Origin: Mesorhizobium terrae
Lineage (GTDB): Bacteria; Pseudomonadota; Alphaproteobacteria; Rhizobiales; Rhizobiaceae
Reading direction: 5' to 3'
Assembly (NCBI RefSeq): GCF_008727715.1
Contig: NZ_CP044218.1
Location: 4,943,501 to 5,007,500, forward strand
DNA length: 64,000 bases
The position numbers were made by a program, and so were the translations under genes. Below are positions 16,235 to 26,073 of the stretch, piece by piece; the stretch's first letter is position 1; each line of letters opens with the position of its first letter. The notes beneath the pieces were generated by a model, which saw nothing but the letters and a program-made list of their open reading frames with translations, ran no database searches and was not told the DNA's origin.

Positions 16235-19156
16235 ATGGCCGACCATAAGTACATTTCCATTCGCGGCGCACGCGAGCACAATCTCAAAAATGTCGACCTG
16301 GACCTGCCGCGGGACAGCCTGGTCGTGATGACGGGCCTGTCGGGCTCCGGCAAATCGTCGCTTGCGTTCGACACGATCTACGCCGAGGGCCAGCGTCGAT
16401 ACGTGGAAAGCCTGTCGGCCTACGCCCGGCAGTTCCTGGAGATGATGCAGAAGCCGGACGTCGACCAGATCGACGGCCTGTCACCCGCCATTTCCATCGA
16501 GCAGAAGACGACTTCCAAGAACCCGCGCTCGACGGTCGGAACCGTCACCGAAATCTACGACTACATGCGGCTGTTGTTCGCGCGCGTCGGCGTACCCTAT
16601 TCGCCGGCCACCGGCCTGCCCATCGAAAGCCAGACGGTGAGCCAGATGGTCGACCGCGTTCTGGCGATCGAGGAAGGCACGCGCCTTTACATCATGGCGC
16701 CGATGGTTCGCGGCCGTAAGGGCGAATACAAGAAGGAATTGCTGGAACTCCAGAAGAAGGGTTTTCAGCGCGTCAAGGTCGACGGCGTCTTCTATGAAGT
16801 TGGAGACGTGCCGGCGCTGGACAAGAAATACAAACACGACATCGACGTCGTGGTCGATCGCGTCGTCGTGCGCGGCGACCTCGCCACGCGCCTGGCGGAT
16901 TCGATGGAGACCGCGCTCAAGCTTGCTGAAGGTCTGGTTGTCGCAGAATTCGCCGACCGCCCGCTGCCGGCCAGCGAAACATCCGAAGAATCCGCCTACA
17001 AATCCAAGAACGAGACGCATGAGCGCATCCTGTTCTCGGAAAAGTTCGCCTGCCCGGTGTCCGGCTTCACCATTCCAGAGATCGAGCCCCGGCTGTTCTC
17101 GTTCAACAATCCGTTCGGCGCCTGCCCGACCTGCGACGGGCTGGGCAGCCAGCGCGCGATCGACGAAAACCTCGTGGTGCCGGACGACAATGCGACACTG
17201 CGCGACGGCGCCGTCAGTCCGTGGGCAAAATCCACCTCCCCCTATTATTCGCAGACCCTGGAAGCGCTGGGAAAGGTCTACGGCTTCAAGCTCGGCGACA
17301 AGTTCAAGGATCTGAGCGAGGAGGCCCAGCAGGCCATTCTTCGCGGCACCGGCGAACGCGAGATCACCTTCAACTATGATGACGGCCTGCGCTCCTACAA
17401 GACGACCAAGACCTTCGAGGGCGTGATCCCCAATCTCGAGCGGCGCTGGAAGGAAACGGAATCGGCCTGGATGCGCGAGGAGATCGAGCGCTTCATGTCG
17501 GCCACCCCCTGCCCGGCCTGCAACGGCTACCGACTGAAACCGGAAGCCCTGGCGGTGAAGATCGCCGGCAAGCATATCGGCGAAGTGACGGAACAGTCGA
17601 TCCGCAAGGCCGACCGCTGGTTCAACGAATTGCCGGAGCAGCTCAACGAAAAGCAGAACGAGATCGCCGTCCGTGTGCTGAAGGAAATCCGCGAAAGACT
17701 GCGCTTCCTCAACGATGTCGGCCTCGACTATCTGACGCTGTCGCGCAATTCGGGCACGCTGTCGGGTGGCGAGAGCCAGCGCATCCGCCTCGCATCGCAG
17801 ATCGGCTCCGGTCTTACCGGCGTGCTCTACGTGCTGGACGAGCCGTCGATCGGCCTGCATCAACGCGACAATGCACGCTTGATCGAGACGCTGAAACATC
17901 TGCGCGACATCGGCAACACCGTCATTGTCGTCGAACATGACGAAGACGCCATCCTGACCGCCGACTATGTCGTCGACATCGGCCCGGCGGCGGGCATCCA
18001 TGGCGGCCACATCATCGCCCAGGGCACACCGCGCGAGGTGATGGCCAACCCGGCTTCGATTACGGGCAAATATCTGTCGGGCGAGCTCGAGATCGCGACA
18101 CCGGCCGAGCGACGGCCCGGCAAGAAGGGCAAGCGCATCAAGGTCGTCGGCGCGCGTGGCAACAATCTGAAGAATGTCACCGCCGAGTTTCCGCTCGGTA
18201 CCTTCACCGCCGTCACCGGCGTATCGGGCGGCGGCAAGTCGACCTTCCTGATCGAGACGCTGTTCAAGGCCGCGTCCCGCCGCATCATGGGTTCGCGCGA
18301 GCATCCGGCCGAGCATGACCGTATCGAGGGCCTCGAATTCCTCGACAAGGTCATTGACATCGACCAGTCGCCGATCGGCCGCACACCGCGATCGAACCCG
18401 GCCACCTATACGGGCGCCTTCACCCCGATCCGGGACTGGTTCGCCGGCTTGCCGGAAGCCAAGGCGCGCGGATATCAGCCGGGCCGTTTCTCGTTCAACG
18501 TCAAGGGTGGCCGTTGCGAGGCCTGCCAGGGCGACGGCGTCATCAAGATCGAGATGCACTTCCTGCCCGACGTCTACGTGACCTGCGACGTCTGCCACGG
18601 CAAGCGCTACAACCGCGAGACGCTGGACGTCACCTTCAAGGGCAAATCGATCGCCGACGTTCTCGACATGACGGTCGAGGAAGGCGTCGACTTCTTCGCC
18701 GCAGTGCCGGGCGTGCGCGACAAGCTCGTCACGCTCAACCAGGTCGGCCTCGGCTACATCCATATCGGCCAGCAGGCGACGACCTTGTCCGGCGGTGAGG
18801 CGCAGCGCATCAAGCTGGCCAAGGAACTGTCGCGCAAGGCGACCGGCAAGACGCTCTATATTCTCGACGAGCCGACTACCGGCCTGCATTTCCACGACGT
18901 GGCAAAACTGCTCGAAGTGCTGCACGAACTGGTCGACCAGGGCAACACCGTGATCGTCATCGAGCACAATCTGGAAGTCATCAAGACCGCCGACTGGGTG
19001 CTCGACCTTGGCCCCGAGGGTGGCGACGGCGGCGGCGAACTCGTGGCGTCGGGCACGCCGGAAGACGTCGTCGCCGAGCCGCGATCCTATACCGGCCAAT
19101 ACCTCAAGGAGCTTCTGGAGCGGCGACCGAAGGGGAAGCGCGAGGCGGCTGAATGA
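16235..19156 (+). CDS. uvrA: Excinuclease ABC subunit A
   Basis: The damage-sensing ATPase of nucleotide excision repair. The 973-residue protein has two ABC modules: Walker A GLSGSGKS at residues 34-41, signature [12 protein letters not shown], a second Walker A GVSGGGKS and signature [12 protein letters not shown]. Zinc modules CPACNGY and CEACQGDG...CDVCHG are intact. The open frame runs on upstream to 15743, but that part spans the SOS box and is not UvrA-like; ATG at 16235 gives [20 protein letters not shown], the usual start. The stop overlaps the next gene by four bases. Confidence 0.98.
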   Translation: MADHKYISIRGAREHNLKNVDLDLPRDSLVVMTGLSGSGKSSLAFDTIYAEGQRRYVESLSAYARQFLEMMQKPDVDQIDGLSPAISIEQKTTSKNPRSTVGTVTEIYDYMRLLFARVGVPYSPATGLPIESQTVSQMVDRVLAIEEGTRLYIMAPMVRGRKGEYKKELLELQKKGFQRVKVDGVFYEVGDVPALDKKYKHDIDVVVDRVVVRGDLATRLADSMETALKLAEGLVVAEFADRPLPASETSEESAYKSKNETHERILFSEKFACPVSGFTIPEIEPRLFSFNNPFGACPTCDGLGSQRAIDENLVVPDDNATLRDGAVSPWAKSTSPYYSQTLEALGKVYGFKLGDKFKDLSEEAQQAILRGTGEREITFNYDDGLRSYKTTKTFEGVIPNLERRWKETESAWMREEIERFMSATPCPACNGYRLKPEALAVKIAGKHIGEVTEQSIRKADRWFNELPEQLNEKQNEIAVRVLKEIRERLRFLNDVGLDYLTLSRNSGTLSGGESQRIRLASQIGSGLTGVLYVLDEPSIGLHQRDNARLIETLKHLRDIGNTVIVVEHDEDAILTADYVVDIGPAAGIHGGHIIAQGTPREVMANPASITGKYLSGELEIATPAERRPGKKGKRIKVVGARGNNLKNVTAEFPLGTFTAVTGVSGGGKSTFLIETLFKAASRRIMGSREHPAEHDRIEGLEFLDKVIDIDQSPIGRTPRSNPATYTGAFTPIRDWFAGLPEAKARGYQPGRFSFNVKGGRCEACQGDGVIKIEMHFLPDVYVTCDVCHGKRYNRETLDVTFKGKSIADVLDMTVEEGVDFFAAVPGVRDKLVTLNQVGLGYIHIGQQATTLSGGEAQRIKLAKELSRKATGKTLYILDEPTTGLHFHDVAKLLEVLHELVDQGNTVIVIEHNLEVIKTADWVLDLGPEGGDGGGELVASGTPEDVVAEPRSYTGQYLKELLERRPKGKREAAE

Positions 19157-19563
19157 CGGGTGGCGATGGCATCGTCACCATCGAAAGCCGCTTGACGGTA
19201 ACGGAAACCATCGACCGGCTGGTCGAAGTCGTTACCAAGCTTGGCCTCAACGTCTTTGCCCGCATCGATCATGCGGCGGGCGCGCGCGATGTTGGCATGG
19301 CGCTTCGCCCAACGGAACTTCTCATCTTCGGCAATCCGAAGGGCGGCACGCCGCTCATGCAGGACAGGCAGATCGCCGGTATCGACCTGCCGGTAAAGGC
19401 GCTGGCCTGGGAAGATGAAGCCGGCAAAGTATGGCTCTCCTACAACACCGCCGAATGGATCGCCGTGCGACATCATTTGGGCGACGCCAGCAATGCAGCG
19501 GTTCAAGCGATAGCCGGTGGCATGAGCAAGGTTGTGGGCCTGGCAACCGGTCGCGAAGAGTAA
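19153..19563 (+). CDS. DUF302 domain protein
   Basis: A 136-residue protein made almost wholly of a DUF302 fold: [48 protein letters not shown] and [21 protein letters not shown] are the family's typical blocks. Its function is unknown; relatives bind small ligands or heavy metals only by suggestion. The ATG overlaps the uvrA TGA (ATGA), so translational coupling to uvrA, and hence SOS co-induction, is likely. Confidence 0.9.
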   Translation: MTGGDGIVTIESRLTVTETIDRLVEVVTKLGLNVFARIDHAAGARDVGMALRPTELLIFGNPKGGTPLMQDRQIAGIDLPVKALAWEDEAGKVWLSYNTAEWIAVRHHLGDASNAAVQAIAGGMSKVVGLATGREE

Positions 19564-19629
19564 CGGTCACGGCACTGCTGCGTCCCTGAAACCGACGATC
19601 GACTGCAGGGAGTTTCTTAACCGCCGGAC

Positions 19630-19662
19630 AAAAAAAAGCAGACGAATAGGAAATTCGCCTGC
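19630..19662 (-). terminator. Strong minus-strand terminator without an assigned gene
   Basis: Read on the minus strand, GCAGGCGAAT (19662-19653) pairs with ATTCGTCTGC (19647-19638) with one G-T pair, a five-base loop, then eight T (19637-19630). No minus-strand gene lies directly upstream of it, so it marks the end of an unidentified transcript. Confidence 0.65.
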
Positions 19663-20060
19663 TCACCCCCAGCGTTTGGCAGCGACGCGGCCGTTGGCAC
19701 CACGCGCTACCCCCGAGCCAAAGAACCGGGAGAACGGTCTTAACGGTCTGATTTATTTTAGCGGATCGTGATCCAAGGTACAGAGCCCAGTTTCACCGGA
19801 AGCAACCGGGTCGCGTTCCGGGGAACTGGCACAAAACCGCGGTTTCGCGCCGGAATATCGATCAGACGGCTGCCGACCGGACAGGCAGAGCGTCTTATAC
19901 TTTGGTACATAATGCTCGGCGAACGATCAAGCGGTGGACGTTGATGGCAGGAGCCTGCCCTCGCCCGCCGATTTCGGATGGCGTGGACGGCACCGCCGTG
20001 ATTTGACTTGATGGCGTTGCACGGGCCGACATCCCGCAACGATACAACGGAGGACGAACG
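19663..20060. other. Intergenic region, possible minus-strand RNA gene
   Basis: No protein gene is supported. The orphan terminator at 19630-19662 suggests that a minus-strand transcript starts within this stretch or antisense to the DUF72 gene. No promoter with good spacing was found; TAAAAT on the minus strand near 19755-19760 is a possible -10 element with no clear -35. Confidence 0.35.
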
Positions 20061-20861
20061 ATGAGCGCAGCAGGCAAGATCCGGTCGGGCATGGGCGGCT
20101 GGACCTTCGAACCGTGGGACGTGTCGTTCTATCCGGAAAAGCTCGCCAAGACGAAGCAGCTGCATTTCGCTTCGCGCCAGGTGCCGAGCATCGAGGTCAA
20201 CGGTACCTACTATTCCAGCTTCAAGGAGCCGACCTTTCTCAAATGGGCGGGAGATGCCCCGGACGGTTTCGTCTTCTCCCTGAAGGGCAACCGGTTCGTG
20301 ACCAACCGACGGGTGCTGGGCGAGGCAGGCGAATCGATGATGAGGTTCATCGAATCCGGCGTGGCGGCGCTCGGCGAAAAACTCGGACCGCTCCTGTGGC
20401 AGTTCGCGCCGACCAAGAAATTCGATCCCGCCGATTTCGAGGCCTTCCTGAAATTGCTGCCGGAGAAACAGGATGGCGTCGTCCTGCGGCACGCGCTCGA
20501 AGTGCGCAATCCATCCTTCGTCGTTCCGGAATTCGTCGCGCTGGCGCGCAAATACAAGGCGGCAATCGTCTATGCCGACCATGCGACCTACCCGGCCATT
20601 GCCGATGTCACGGGCGATTTCGTCTATGCCCGCCTGCAGACCGGCAAGGACGATAACCCTGACTGTTATACGCCCGAAGCGCTCGACCAATGGGCCGAAC
20701 GGGCCAAGGTTTGGTCGGGCGGCGGCGTACCGAAGGATCTGCCGCGCGCCGACCCCAGCACGGATGCGCCGGTCAAACCGCGCGACGTGTTTGTCTACTT
20801 CATCACCGAAGGCAAGGTGCGCGCGCCATTCGGCGCCATGGCGTTGATGCGGCGGGTGTAG
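20061..20861 (+). CDS. DUF72 domain protein
   Basis: A 266-residue DUF72/YecE-type TIM-barrel protein: SGMGGWTFEPWDVSFYPEKLAKTKQL at the start, EVNGTYYSSFKEPTFLKWAGDAPDGFVFSLK, LLWQFAPTKKFDP, VYARLQTGKDDN and the C-terminal VFVYFITEGKVRAPFGAMALM are standard blocks. No enzyme activity is established for the family. GGAGG seven bases before the ATG fixes the start. A symmetrical terminator follows. Confidence 0.93.
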   Translation: MSAAGKIRSGMGGWTFEPWDVSFYPEKLAKTKQLHFASRQVPSIEVNGTYYSSFKEPTFLKWAGDAPDGFVFSLKGNRFVTNRRVLGEAGESMMRFIESGVAALGEKLGPLLWQFAPTKKFDPADFEAFLKLLPEKQDGVVLRHALEVRNPSFVVPEFVALARKYKAAIVYADHATYPAIADVTGDFVYARLQTGKDDNPDCYTPEALDQWAERAKVWSGGGVPKDLPRADPSTDAPVKPRDVFVYFITEGKVRAPFGAMALMRRV

Positions 20862-20875
20862 GATCGATACCTGAC

Positions 20876-20913
20876 ACACAAAAGCCGCCCTTCCGGGGCG
20901 GCTTTTGTGTTTT
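20876..20913. terminator. Bidirectional Rho-independent terminator
   Basis: Perfect 15-bp stem ACACAAAAGCCGCCC (20876-20890) with 20896-20910, loop TTCCG, with T-rich tracts on both strands. It lies between the convergent DUF72 and popZ genes and can serve both. Confidence 0.85.
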
Positions 20914-20964
20914 CAGACTCATGAACCGCGCGAAGCGTCCAATCGCCTGCAATTTCCAAGAAGG

Positions 20965-21744
20965 TCAGGCACCGCGCGCAATGCGCTCGATTTCCTCGCG
21001 CACCAGACGTTCGACCAAGATCGGCAGATTGTTATCGAGCCAATCCTGAAGCATGGGCTGCAGCATTTCGGCGGCCATATCGTCGAACGATTTCTTGCCG
21101 CGGCTGGCAAAAGCCTCCGACAATTCCTCGAAGGAGGCCGCGACCTGGCGGCTTGCCTGTTCGGAAATCAACGACGGGCGCAGCGGCGCGGTCTCGACCG
21201 ACGACAGATGCTCAACATGTTGCCGCGCCGCAGCAATACGGGCAGGTTCGCGCGCGACATCATCCTCGCCGCCTCGCACAGCAAACGTCTCGACACGGGC
21301 TGGCTCACCAACCGGTTCGTGCTCGACCTCGCGCAGCCAGGACGCCGGTACGGTTTCCGCTACCTCGGCTTCCGCCGCTGGCGATTCGTCGGCTTGCGGA
21401 CGTTCGGTGATGGTACGCGCGCCGACTTCGGCAAGCGTAATCACCGGCGCGGCAGGACGTTCCGGTTCAGCGACGGCCGTTACCAGCTGCGCCTGTACAT
21501 CGGCCAATGTAATCGGCTTCGGGGCTTGCGGCTCGGCGCGCAACTCGGAGCGGAACGCGGCCACTTCCGGCGACGTCGTCTCGACAACAGCGACCGGAGA
21601 GACGTCCGCTTCGCTCGCCAGCTGGATTTCCGACAGATCCTGCGCCGGCTTGCGGCCGGTATCGCTGTCTTCGATGATCCTGCGGATGGAAGCCAGGATC
21701 TCTTCCATCGAAGGTTCGCGCTGCGCGCTGCTTGCCGTGGCCAT
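20965..21744 (-). CDS. popZ: Polar organising protein PopZ (DUF2497)
   Basis: Forms the polar matrix that anchors chromosome origins and cell-cycle proteins in alphaproteobacteria. The 259-residue chain has the conserved N-terminal SMEEILASIRRIIEDSD helix that binds partners, a long acidic, proline-rich low-complexity middle (about residues 40-170) and the C-terminal oligomerisation helices KKSFDDMAAEMLQPMLQDW and NLPILVERLVREEIERIARG. The frame extends to 21852; the ATG at 21744 gives the usual short N-terminus MATASSAQREPSMEEI, though the ribosome site is weak. Confidence 0.9.
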   Translation of the reverse strand: MATASSAQREPSMEEILASIRRIIEDSDTGRKPAQDLSEIQLASEADVSPVAVVETTSPEVAAFRSELRAEPQAPKPITLADVQAQLVTAVAEPERPAAPVITLAEVGARTITERPQADESPAAEAEVAETVPASWLREVEHEPVGEPARVETFAVRGGEDDVAREPARIAAARQHVEHLSSVETAPLRPSLISEQASRQVAASFEELSEAFASRGKKSFDDMAAEMLQPMLQDWLDNNLPILVERLVREEIERIARGA

Positions 21745-21926
21745 TGTCACATCCGCCGCCCTTGTGACCGAGTGCGTTCCCATCCGGCGATGACGCCGGA
21801 CTCGAATCATGACGTAAGCGTAACCGACCGGCCGCCATCGGAGAATCCCCAAACTGGGGACTCGTGCGATTTCAACAGATTAGAAGATGAGCGCGCTCTC
21901 GACGCAGATCGCTCGATAGCCAAGCC

Positions 21927-23306
21927 TCAGCGGCCGTCCGGCGTACGCAAGCCGTACCACTTGTCCTTGACAGCCTTGTAATGCTCTTCAGGCTTGTACT
22001 TGGTGACCTGGAGACCAAGGCGTTCGACCGTCAGCCGGCCCATGGCCTGAAGGATGCCGTAGCTGGCGATCACCACGTCACGCTCCGAGCCGGCGAGGTT
22101 GATCTGCGCGTTGACGACGGCGTTCTGGGCATTCAACACGTCCAGCGTCGTCTGCTGGCCGACATTGCGCTCTTCGATGACGCCGTTGAGCGCCAGCTGT
22201 GCTGCCGCGACCGACTGGCGATTCGCATCGACGTTCTGGCGGGCGGCCGTGTAAGAGGTCCAGGCGGCAACCACATTGTTGCGAACCTGATCGCGTGCGA
22301 CATCGACCTCGATCCGGGCCTGGCCGAGCTTCTCCTTCTGCTGCCGCACCGTCGCGGCGACGCGACCGCCCTCGTAGATCGGAATGGTGAGCGTCGCACC
22401 GACACTGGCGGAGGTCGAATCAGGATCCTCGCCGGCAAAACTCGGAGACGCGCTTCGGTAATTCTGCGAGATGCCGGCGGAAGCGGAAAGCTGCGGCAGC
22501 AACTGGCCTTGCGCGGATTTCACCGAAAAGCCGGCGGCGTCGACCAGATGCTGATTGGCAATGATGGCCGGATTTTCGTTGTTCGCCGAGGCGATCGCCG
22601 ACTCGAGCCCGGAAGGCAGCAGCTTCGCCAGGGCGCCTGGCGCCTTGAGCTTGCCGGGCTCCTCGCCCACGATCTGATGGTAGATGCCGGCGCTGGCCAG
22701 CGCCTGCGCCTTGGCGGCGCTGACCTGAGCCTGCGCGGTGGCACGCGACGCATCGGCCTGGGCAACATCCGTCCGGGTGCCCTCGCCGACCTCGAAGCGA
22801 GAGCGGGCGGCACGCAACTGCTCGGTGATGGCCTTCAGGTTCTGCTCGGTCAGCTTGGCGACCTGCCGATCGTGAATCACGTTCATATAGGCCTGGGCAG
22901 CGGTGAACAGGATGCCCTGCTCGGTGTTGCTGAGGCCAGCCACGGAGGCACGCACCTGTGCTTCGGCGGCAGCGACGTTGTTCTTGGTCTGGAAACCGTC
23001 AAACAGGGTCTGGTTGATCTGCACGCCGAAATTGCCGGTGGTCAGGCGCCCAGGCTGGGTGCCGCCGCGCGTGTTCGAATAGTTGATGCCCGCGGAACCG
23101 TTGATGGTGGGGCGATAGCCGGACTTGGCGATGGCCACGCCTTCGTCGGTGGCGCGGGTGCCGGCGCGGCCGGCGTTCAGGGTCGAGTTGTTCTGATAAG
23201 CCTTGGACAAGGCTCCCAGGATCGTCTCGGCGGACGCCTGAAAGGGGGTCAGCGCGGTTGCGCTGACGAGCAATGCGGCGAGGAGACTCTTGGTTACAGA
23301 CGGCAC
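21927..23306 (-). CDS. tolC: TolC family outer-membrane efflux protein
   Basis: The trimeric outer-membrane exit duct for type I secretion and RND efflux. The 459-residue protein has a Sec signal peptide (cleavage near ASA-ET at about 27), then the duplicated outer-membrane efflux repeat with long alpha-helical periplasmic barrel segments rich in Ala and Gln, and ends with MGRLTVERLGL. Translation starts at GTG 23306 with GAGGAT seven bases upstream. It stands alone without an inner-membrane pump, so it probably serves several systems. Confidence 0.95.
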   Translation of the reverse strand: MPSVTKSLLAALLVSATALTPFQASAETILGALSKAYQNNSTLNAGRAGTRATDEGVAIAKSGYRPTINGSAGINYSNTRGGTQPGRLTTGNFGVQINQTLFDGFQTKNNVAAAEAQVRASVAGLSNTEQGILFTAAQAYMNVIHDRQVAKLTEQNLKAITEQLRAARSRFEVGEGTRTDVAQADASRATAQAQVSAAKAQALASAGIYHQIVGEEPGKLKAPGALAKLLPSGLESAIASANNENPAIIANQHLVDAAGFSVKSAQGQLLPQLSASAGISQNYRSASPSFAGEDPDSTSASVGATLTIPIYEGGRVAATVRQQKEKLGQARIEVDVARDQVRNNVVAAWTSYTAARQNVDANRQSVAAAQLALNGVIEERNVGQQTTLDVLNAQNAVVNAQINLAGSERDVVIASYGILQAMGRLTVERLGLQVTKYKPEEHYKAVKDKWYGLRTPDGR

Positions 23307-23481
23307 GGTAAATCCTCATTCTTCATCGGAAACCACGCCATGACGCCTGCCCCTTATTCGGCACCCGTCATCGCGTGTCTACGTTCCATGCCACTGATCC
23401 ATCTCCCCAAATCAGGATTGGCGGCAACGATCTGTTAACACAAGCCACCATGACCGGACGCCTGCCGCAAGAGCAAAACCG

Positions 23482-24150
23482 TTAGAATTCGAAAACTTGC
23501 ACACGTTCGAATCCGGGTAGTGGCTTAATTGCCGCATTAAATGCACGCCGCCCAGTCGCAATTCCAGTAGTCTTCAAAAACAGACGCGCCACGCCGGCAT
23601 TGCCGTGGCCCTGGACGGCAACAAGGCGCCCGCCTTCCGCAAGCTGGTCGAGCAGCCCCTGGGGCACGTCGTCGACGCTGCCGCCGATAAGAATCACATT
23701 GTATGGCGCTTTCTGCGCATGACCGTCGCGCATTGCGCCCGTGGTGACGGTGACATTGTCGTAGCCCAGCGATGCCAGCGTCGAACGTGCCGCATCGGCA
23801 AGGCTCGAATCGCTTTCCAGGGCAATGACGGATTTGGCGACGCGCGACAGGATGGCGGAGGAATAACCGGTGGCGCAGCCGATATCGAGCACGGTGTCGC
23901 CGGCATCGATCTCGGCCAGTTGCAGCAGCTTGGCCAGCGGCGACGCTTCCATCAGGTAGCGCGGCTCGCCGGAAACGCCTGAGATGCGGATATCCCCATC
24001 AATATAAGCGAGATCGCTCTGGCTCGCGGGCAGGAACGCCTCGCGCGGCACGGTGAGGAAAGCCTCGAGCAGCGGCGCGCTGGTCACGTCGGTGGTGCGA
24101 ATCTGGCCATCGACCATCTTTACGCGGCGTTCGGAGAAATCAGCGCTCAT
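23482..24150 (-). CDS. Protein-L-isoaspartate O-methyltransferase family protein
   Basis: A 222-residue PIMT-family SAM methyltransferase. Visible features are DVTSAPLLEAFLTVPREAFLP, the family's acceptor region, and the SAM-binding motif DTVLDIGCATGYSSAILS at about residues 84-101. Classical PIMT repairs isoaspartate residues, but this short alphaproteobacterial type upstream of tolC may act on another substrate, so I do not name it pcm. It lies 175 bp upstream of tolC on the same strand, a conserved pairing in rhizobia as far as I recall. Confidence 0.88.
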   Translation of the reverse strand: MSADFSERRVKMVDGQIRTTDVTSAPLLEAFLTVPREAFLPASQSDLAYIDGDIRISGVSGEPRYLMEASPLAKLLQLAEIDAGDTVLDIGCATGYSSAILSRVAKSVIALESDSSLADAARSTLASLGYDNVTVTTGAMRDGHAQKAPYNVILIGGSVDDVPQGLLDQLAEGGRLVAVQGHGNAGVARLFLKTTGIATGRRAFNAAIKPLPGFERVQVFEF

Positions 24151-24236
24151 GTCCCAGCCGTCCCGCTTCCGGCGCCAGTTTAGCGCCTACAGTCAACGGG
24201 AACGCCCTCCGGCACGAACAGCCGGCTATCGGGTGC

Positions 24237-24310
24237 TGGAGGCCTCGCCCGGAATCGAACCGGGGTGCAAGGATTTGCAGTCCTCTGCGTAACCACTCCG
24301 CCACGAGGCC
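24237..24310 (-). tRNA. tRNA-Cys (GCA)
   Basis: The minus strand folds as a cloverleaf: acceptor GGCCTCG/CGAGGCC, a D arm, an anticodon arm with loop CTGCAAA (anticodon GCA), and TpsiC GGTTCGATTCC. Discriminator U and an encoded CCA complete the 74-nt gene, as expected for tRNA-Cys. Confidence 0.97.
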
Positions 24311-24337
24311 TCATCGCTCCCGGCGTTCCACGGCGCT

Positions 24338-24366
24338 TCAATAGGTTGCGGGTTATTTTGCGTCAA
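24338..24366 (-). promoter_or_regulatory. tRNA-Cys promoter
   Basis: On the minus strand TTGACG (24366-24361), 17-base spacer, TATTGA (24343-24338). The -10 element is 28 bp before the tRNA 5' end, implying a leader of about 20 bases. Confidence 0.7.
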
Positions 24367-24378
24367 GCGTGGAACGGC

Positions 24379-24411
24379 CATTCTGAATAATATCCTCGCT
24401 TCATTCTGAAT
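24379..24411. repeat. Direct repeat CATTCTGAAT x2
   Basis: Two exact copies of CATTCTGAAT (24379-24388 and 24402-24411) are 23 bp apart, about two helical turns, just upstream of the tRNA-Cys -35 element. It may be a binding site for an unknown regulator. Confidence 0.4.
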
Positions 24412-24512
24412 GAGAATTAGCGAGACGCTCCTCTGAAATCGCATCGAACCACCCAACGACCCCGCATTGAACCTTGGGCCTTCTCCCCGTTGGCGAGAGC
24501 TCTCTCTCTACC

Positions 24513-24794
24513 TCACGACGGGCGACGGCGGCGTTCCCACCAGATCACGAAGCGGCGGCGGTGGCGGCGAATCATCGCGAATTCGTAAGACAGCACGAGC
24601 AAGCCGACCGGGATCATCCAGAAGCCGAGAATCGGCAAGAACCCCAACAGGCCGAACACAATGAAGACGACACCGATGGCGATGCGCAGCGCGCGCGATT
24701 GCGGCAGCGCGAACTCGCGCCCGAAGGCGGATATCTTGTGCTTCTTGCGGCGCGTCCCGGCCGCACCGTTCACGCTTTGCAGCGATTGACCCAC
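24513..24794 (-). CDS. Small membrane protein, PGPGW-like
   Basis: A 93-residue protein with one or two central hydrophobic helices (RIAIGVVFIVFGLLGFLP and LGFWMIPVGLLVLSYEF) followed by a very basic tail (IRRHRRRFVIWWERRRRPS). The pattern of a helical hairpin, a Pro-Gly-Trp-like turn and a basic end resembles PGPGW-type transmembrane proteins, function unknown. The frame opens with TTG at 24935; GTG at 24794 has AGAGGAGC upstream at good spacing and is preferred. Confidence 0.65.
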   Translation of the reverse strand: MGQSLQSVNGAAGTRRKKHKISAFGREFALPQSRALRIAIGVVFIVFGLLGFLPILGFWMIPVGLLVLSYEFAMIRRHRRRFVIWWERRRRPS

Positions 24795-24929
24795 TTTTGC
24801 TCCTCTGACCGGCCTCTCGCGGCCGTTTTGCAGCACTTTTGCCGATGTCGCCGCCTGATATGATGGTGCAGGACCGGGATTGCGAGAAAGCGTCGCACAA
24901 AAACCTTCGAAAAAATGCGAATTGCCGCT

Positions 24930-24957
24930 TTGCAAAGCCGGAAAGGGCGGCTATAGC
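24930..24957 (+). promoter_or_regulatory. tRNA-Asn promoter
   Basis: TTGCAA (24930-24935), 16-base spacer, TATAGC (24952-24957), 27 bp before the tRNA-Asn 5' end: a plausible sigma-70 promoter. Confidence 0.6.
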
Positions 24958-24983
24958 CTCCCCCGTTCACACGAGAGCCCTGT

Positions 24984-25058
24984 TCCCCGGTAGCTCAGTG
25001 GTAGAGCAACCGGCTGTTAACCGGTTGGTCGCTGGTTCGAATCCGGCCCGGGGAGCCA
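24984..25058 (+). tRNA. tRNA-Asn (GTT)
   Basis: Cloverleaf with acceptor TCCCCGG/CCGGGGA, D arm GTAGCTCAGTGGTAGAGC, anticodon loop CTGTTAA (anticodon GTT), TpsiC GGTTCGAATCC, discriminator G and encoded CCA; 75 nt. Confidence 0.97.
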
Positions 25059-25218
25059 TTTTTCCAAAGATGGTAGCGTAGTCCGCCAGCGCAGAGCGTG
25101 TGGCGATTTCATGCGTCACCGGGGCGGACTGCCGGCGTCAACAGTCGGCGGGCGCGGAGGCTCAACTCCTCCCCGCAAAGGCTCTGAAGTGCTCTGAGTC
25201 TCTAAGCTGTTCTGAAAA

Positions 25219-25509
25219 TTATCCGGCCGAAACGATATCGGCCGAGAAGCGCAATTCGCGCATCGGGCGCACCGTGCGCGTCGTTTCGGCGTAGATCGGA
25301 TGCGCCTTGAAGGCGCTAAGCGCGGCGTTGTCCTCGAACTCGGCATAGACGACGATGTCGATTTCGTCCGACAGCGGATCGACCTTGGTGTTGAGCCCTA
25401 CCTCGAACCGTTTCGAATGCGGGATGCCACTCAGCGCCAACAGGCCGTCGCGAACCTTCTCGACATCCTCGCCGGGCCGCGCGCTGAAGAAAACGATGTG
25501 CCGGATCAA
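25219..25509 (-). CDS. Dabb (stress-responsive A/B barrel) domain protein
   Basis: A 96-residue Dabb-type ferredoxin-like barrel: MIRHIVFFSARPGEDVEKVRDGLLAL, IDIVVYAEFEDNAALSAFKAHPIY is the standard signature. Such dimeric small proteins have no general activity; some act on polyketides or respond to stress. Translation starts at TTG 25509, 7 bases after AAGGAG. It is an isolated single gene after the tRNA-Asn locus. Confidence 0.85.
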   Translation of the reverse strand: MIRHIVFFSARPGEDVEKVRDGLLALSGIPHSKRFEVGLNTKVDPLSDEIDIVVYAEFEDNAALSAFKAHPIYAETTRTVRPMRELRFSADIVSAG

Positions 25510-25646
25510 TCCAGTCTCCTTGGCGCGACGCGGAAATATCGGCGATGCGCCGATACCCTTATATGCCTGGGAGCAAGCTTCTGGGCCAGCCGCCGACTGG
25601 CGTCAACCGGCAGGTTGTCGCGGCGAACCGGCGCGGGCGCTGCCCT

Positions 25647-25775
25647 TCAACCGGTCACATAAGCGACCGCGTGTTTCGCGCTTCTTACCCCTGCATCGAT
25701 GAAACGGCCCTGATTGTAGAGGCCGTCCCAGATCAGGAAGAACGCGATCGCGGTTATGGCGATGACGAGGCGCAT
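25647..25775 (-). CDS. Small membrane protein, 42 aa
   Basis: A 42-codon open frame starting MRLVIAITAIAFFLIWDGLY: one strong transmembrane helix (about residues 2-18) followed by a short polar tail (NQGRFIDAGVRSAKHAVAYVTG). It fills an otherwise gene-free gap between the Dabb and Cfa genes. No Shine-Dalgarno is visible, so support rests on composition only. Single-helix proteins of this type are common in rhizobia and usually unstudied. Confidence 0.45.
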   Translation of the reverse strand: MRLVIAITAIAFFLIWDGLYNQGRFIDAGVRSAKHAVAYVTG

Positions 25776-26073
25776 GAGCCAAAGCTAAAATATTTGGATT
25801 ACCACAGTTCTAACATGCAGCTTCCATTGGCCGAAAAGCTTCGCCGGCATATCGCTCGTCGCGTCTGGCTTATCGCTTGCCTCTTGCCAGCCAAGGCTGG
25901 TGCATGGAAAATCACCCGAGGATTCATTGGCAGGCGGGCGAGCGATTGCGCTGACCGCCGAATCGTTTCGAGGCGAATACGCCGCGCCACCCAATGAAAG
26001 AGGCGGCCGAACGACCGATGGACCCGGTCGGAAGCGGGAGAGAGGCCCGCTTGCAGACAGCCAGGGGGATGAG

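Noticed and set aside
16481..19099. 872-residue minus-strand frame opposite uvrA
   Set aside because: Antisense shadow of uvrA without domains.
19758..20879. 373-residue frame on the minus strand over the DUF72 gene
   Set aside because: It is antisense to a well-supported gene and has no recognisable domain. Its high-GC codon pattern is a shadow.
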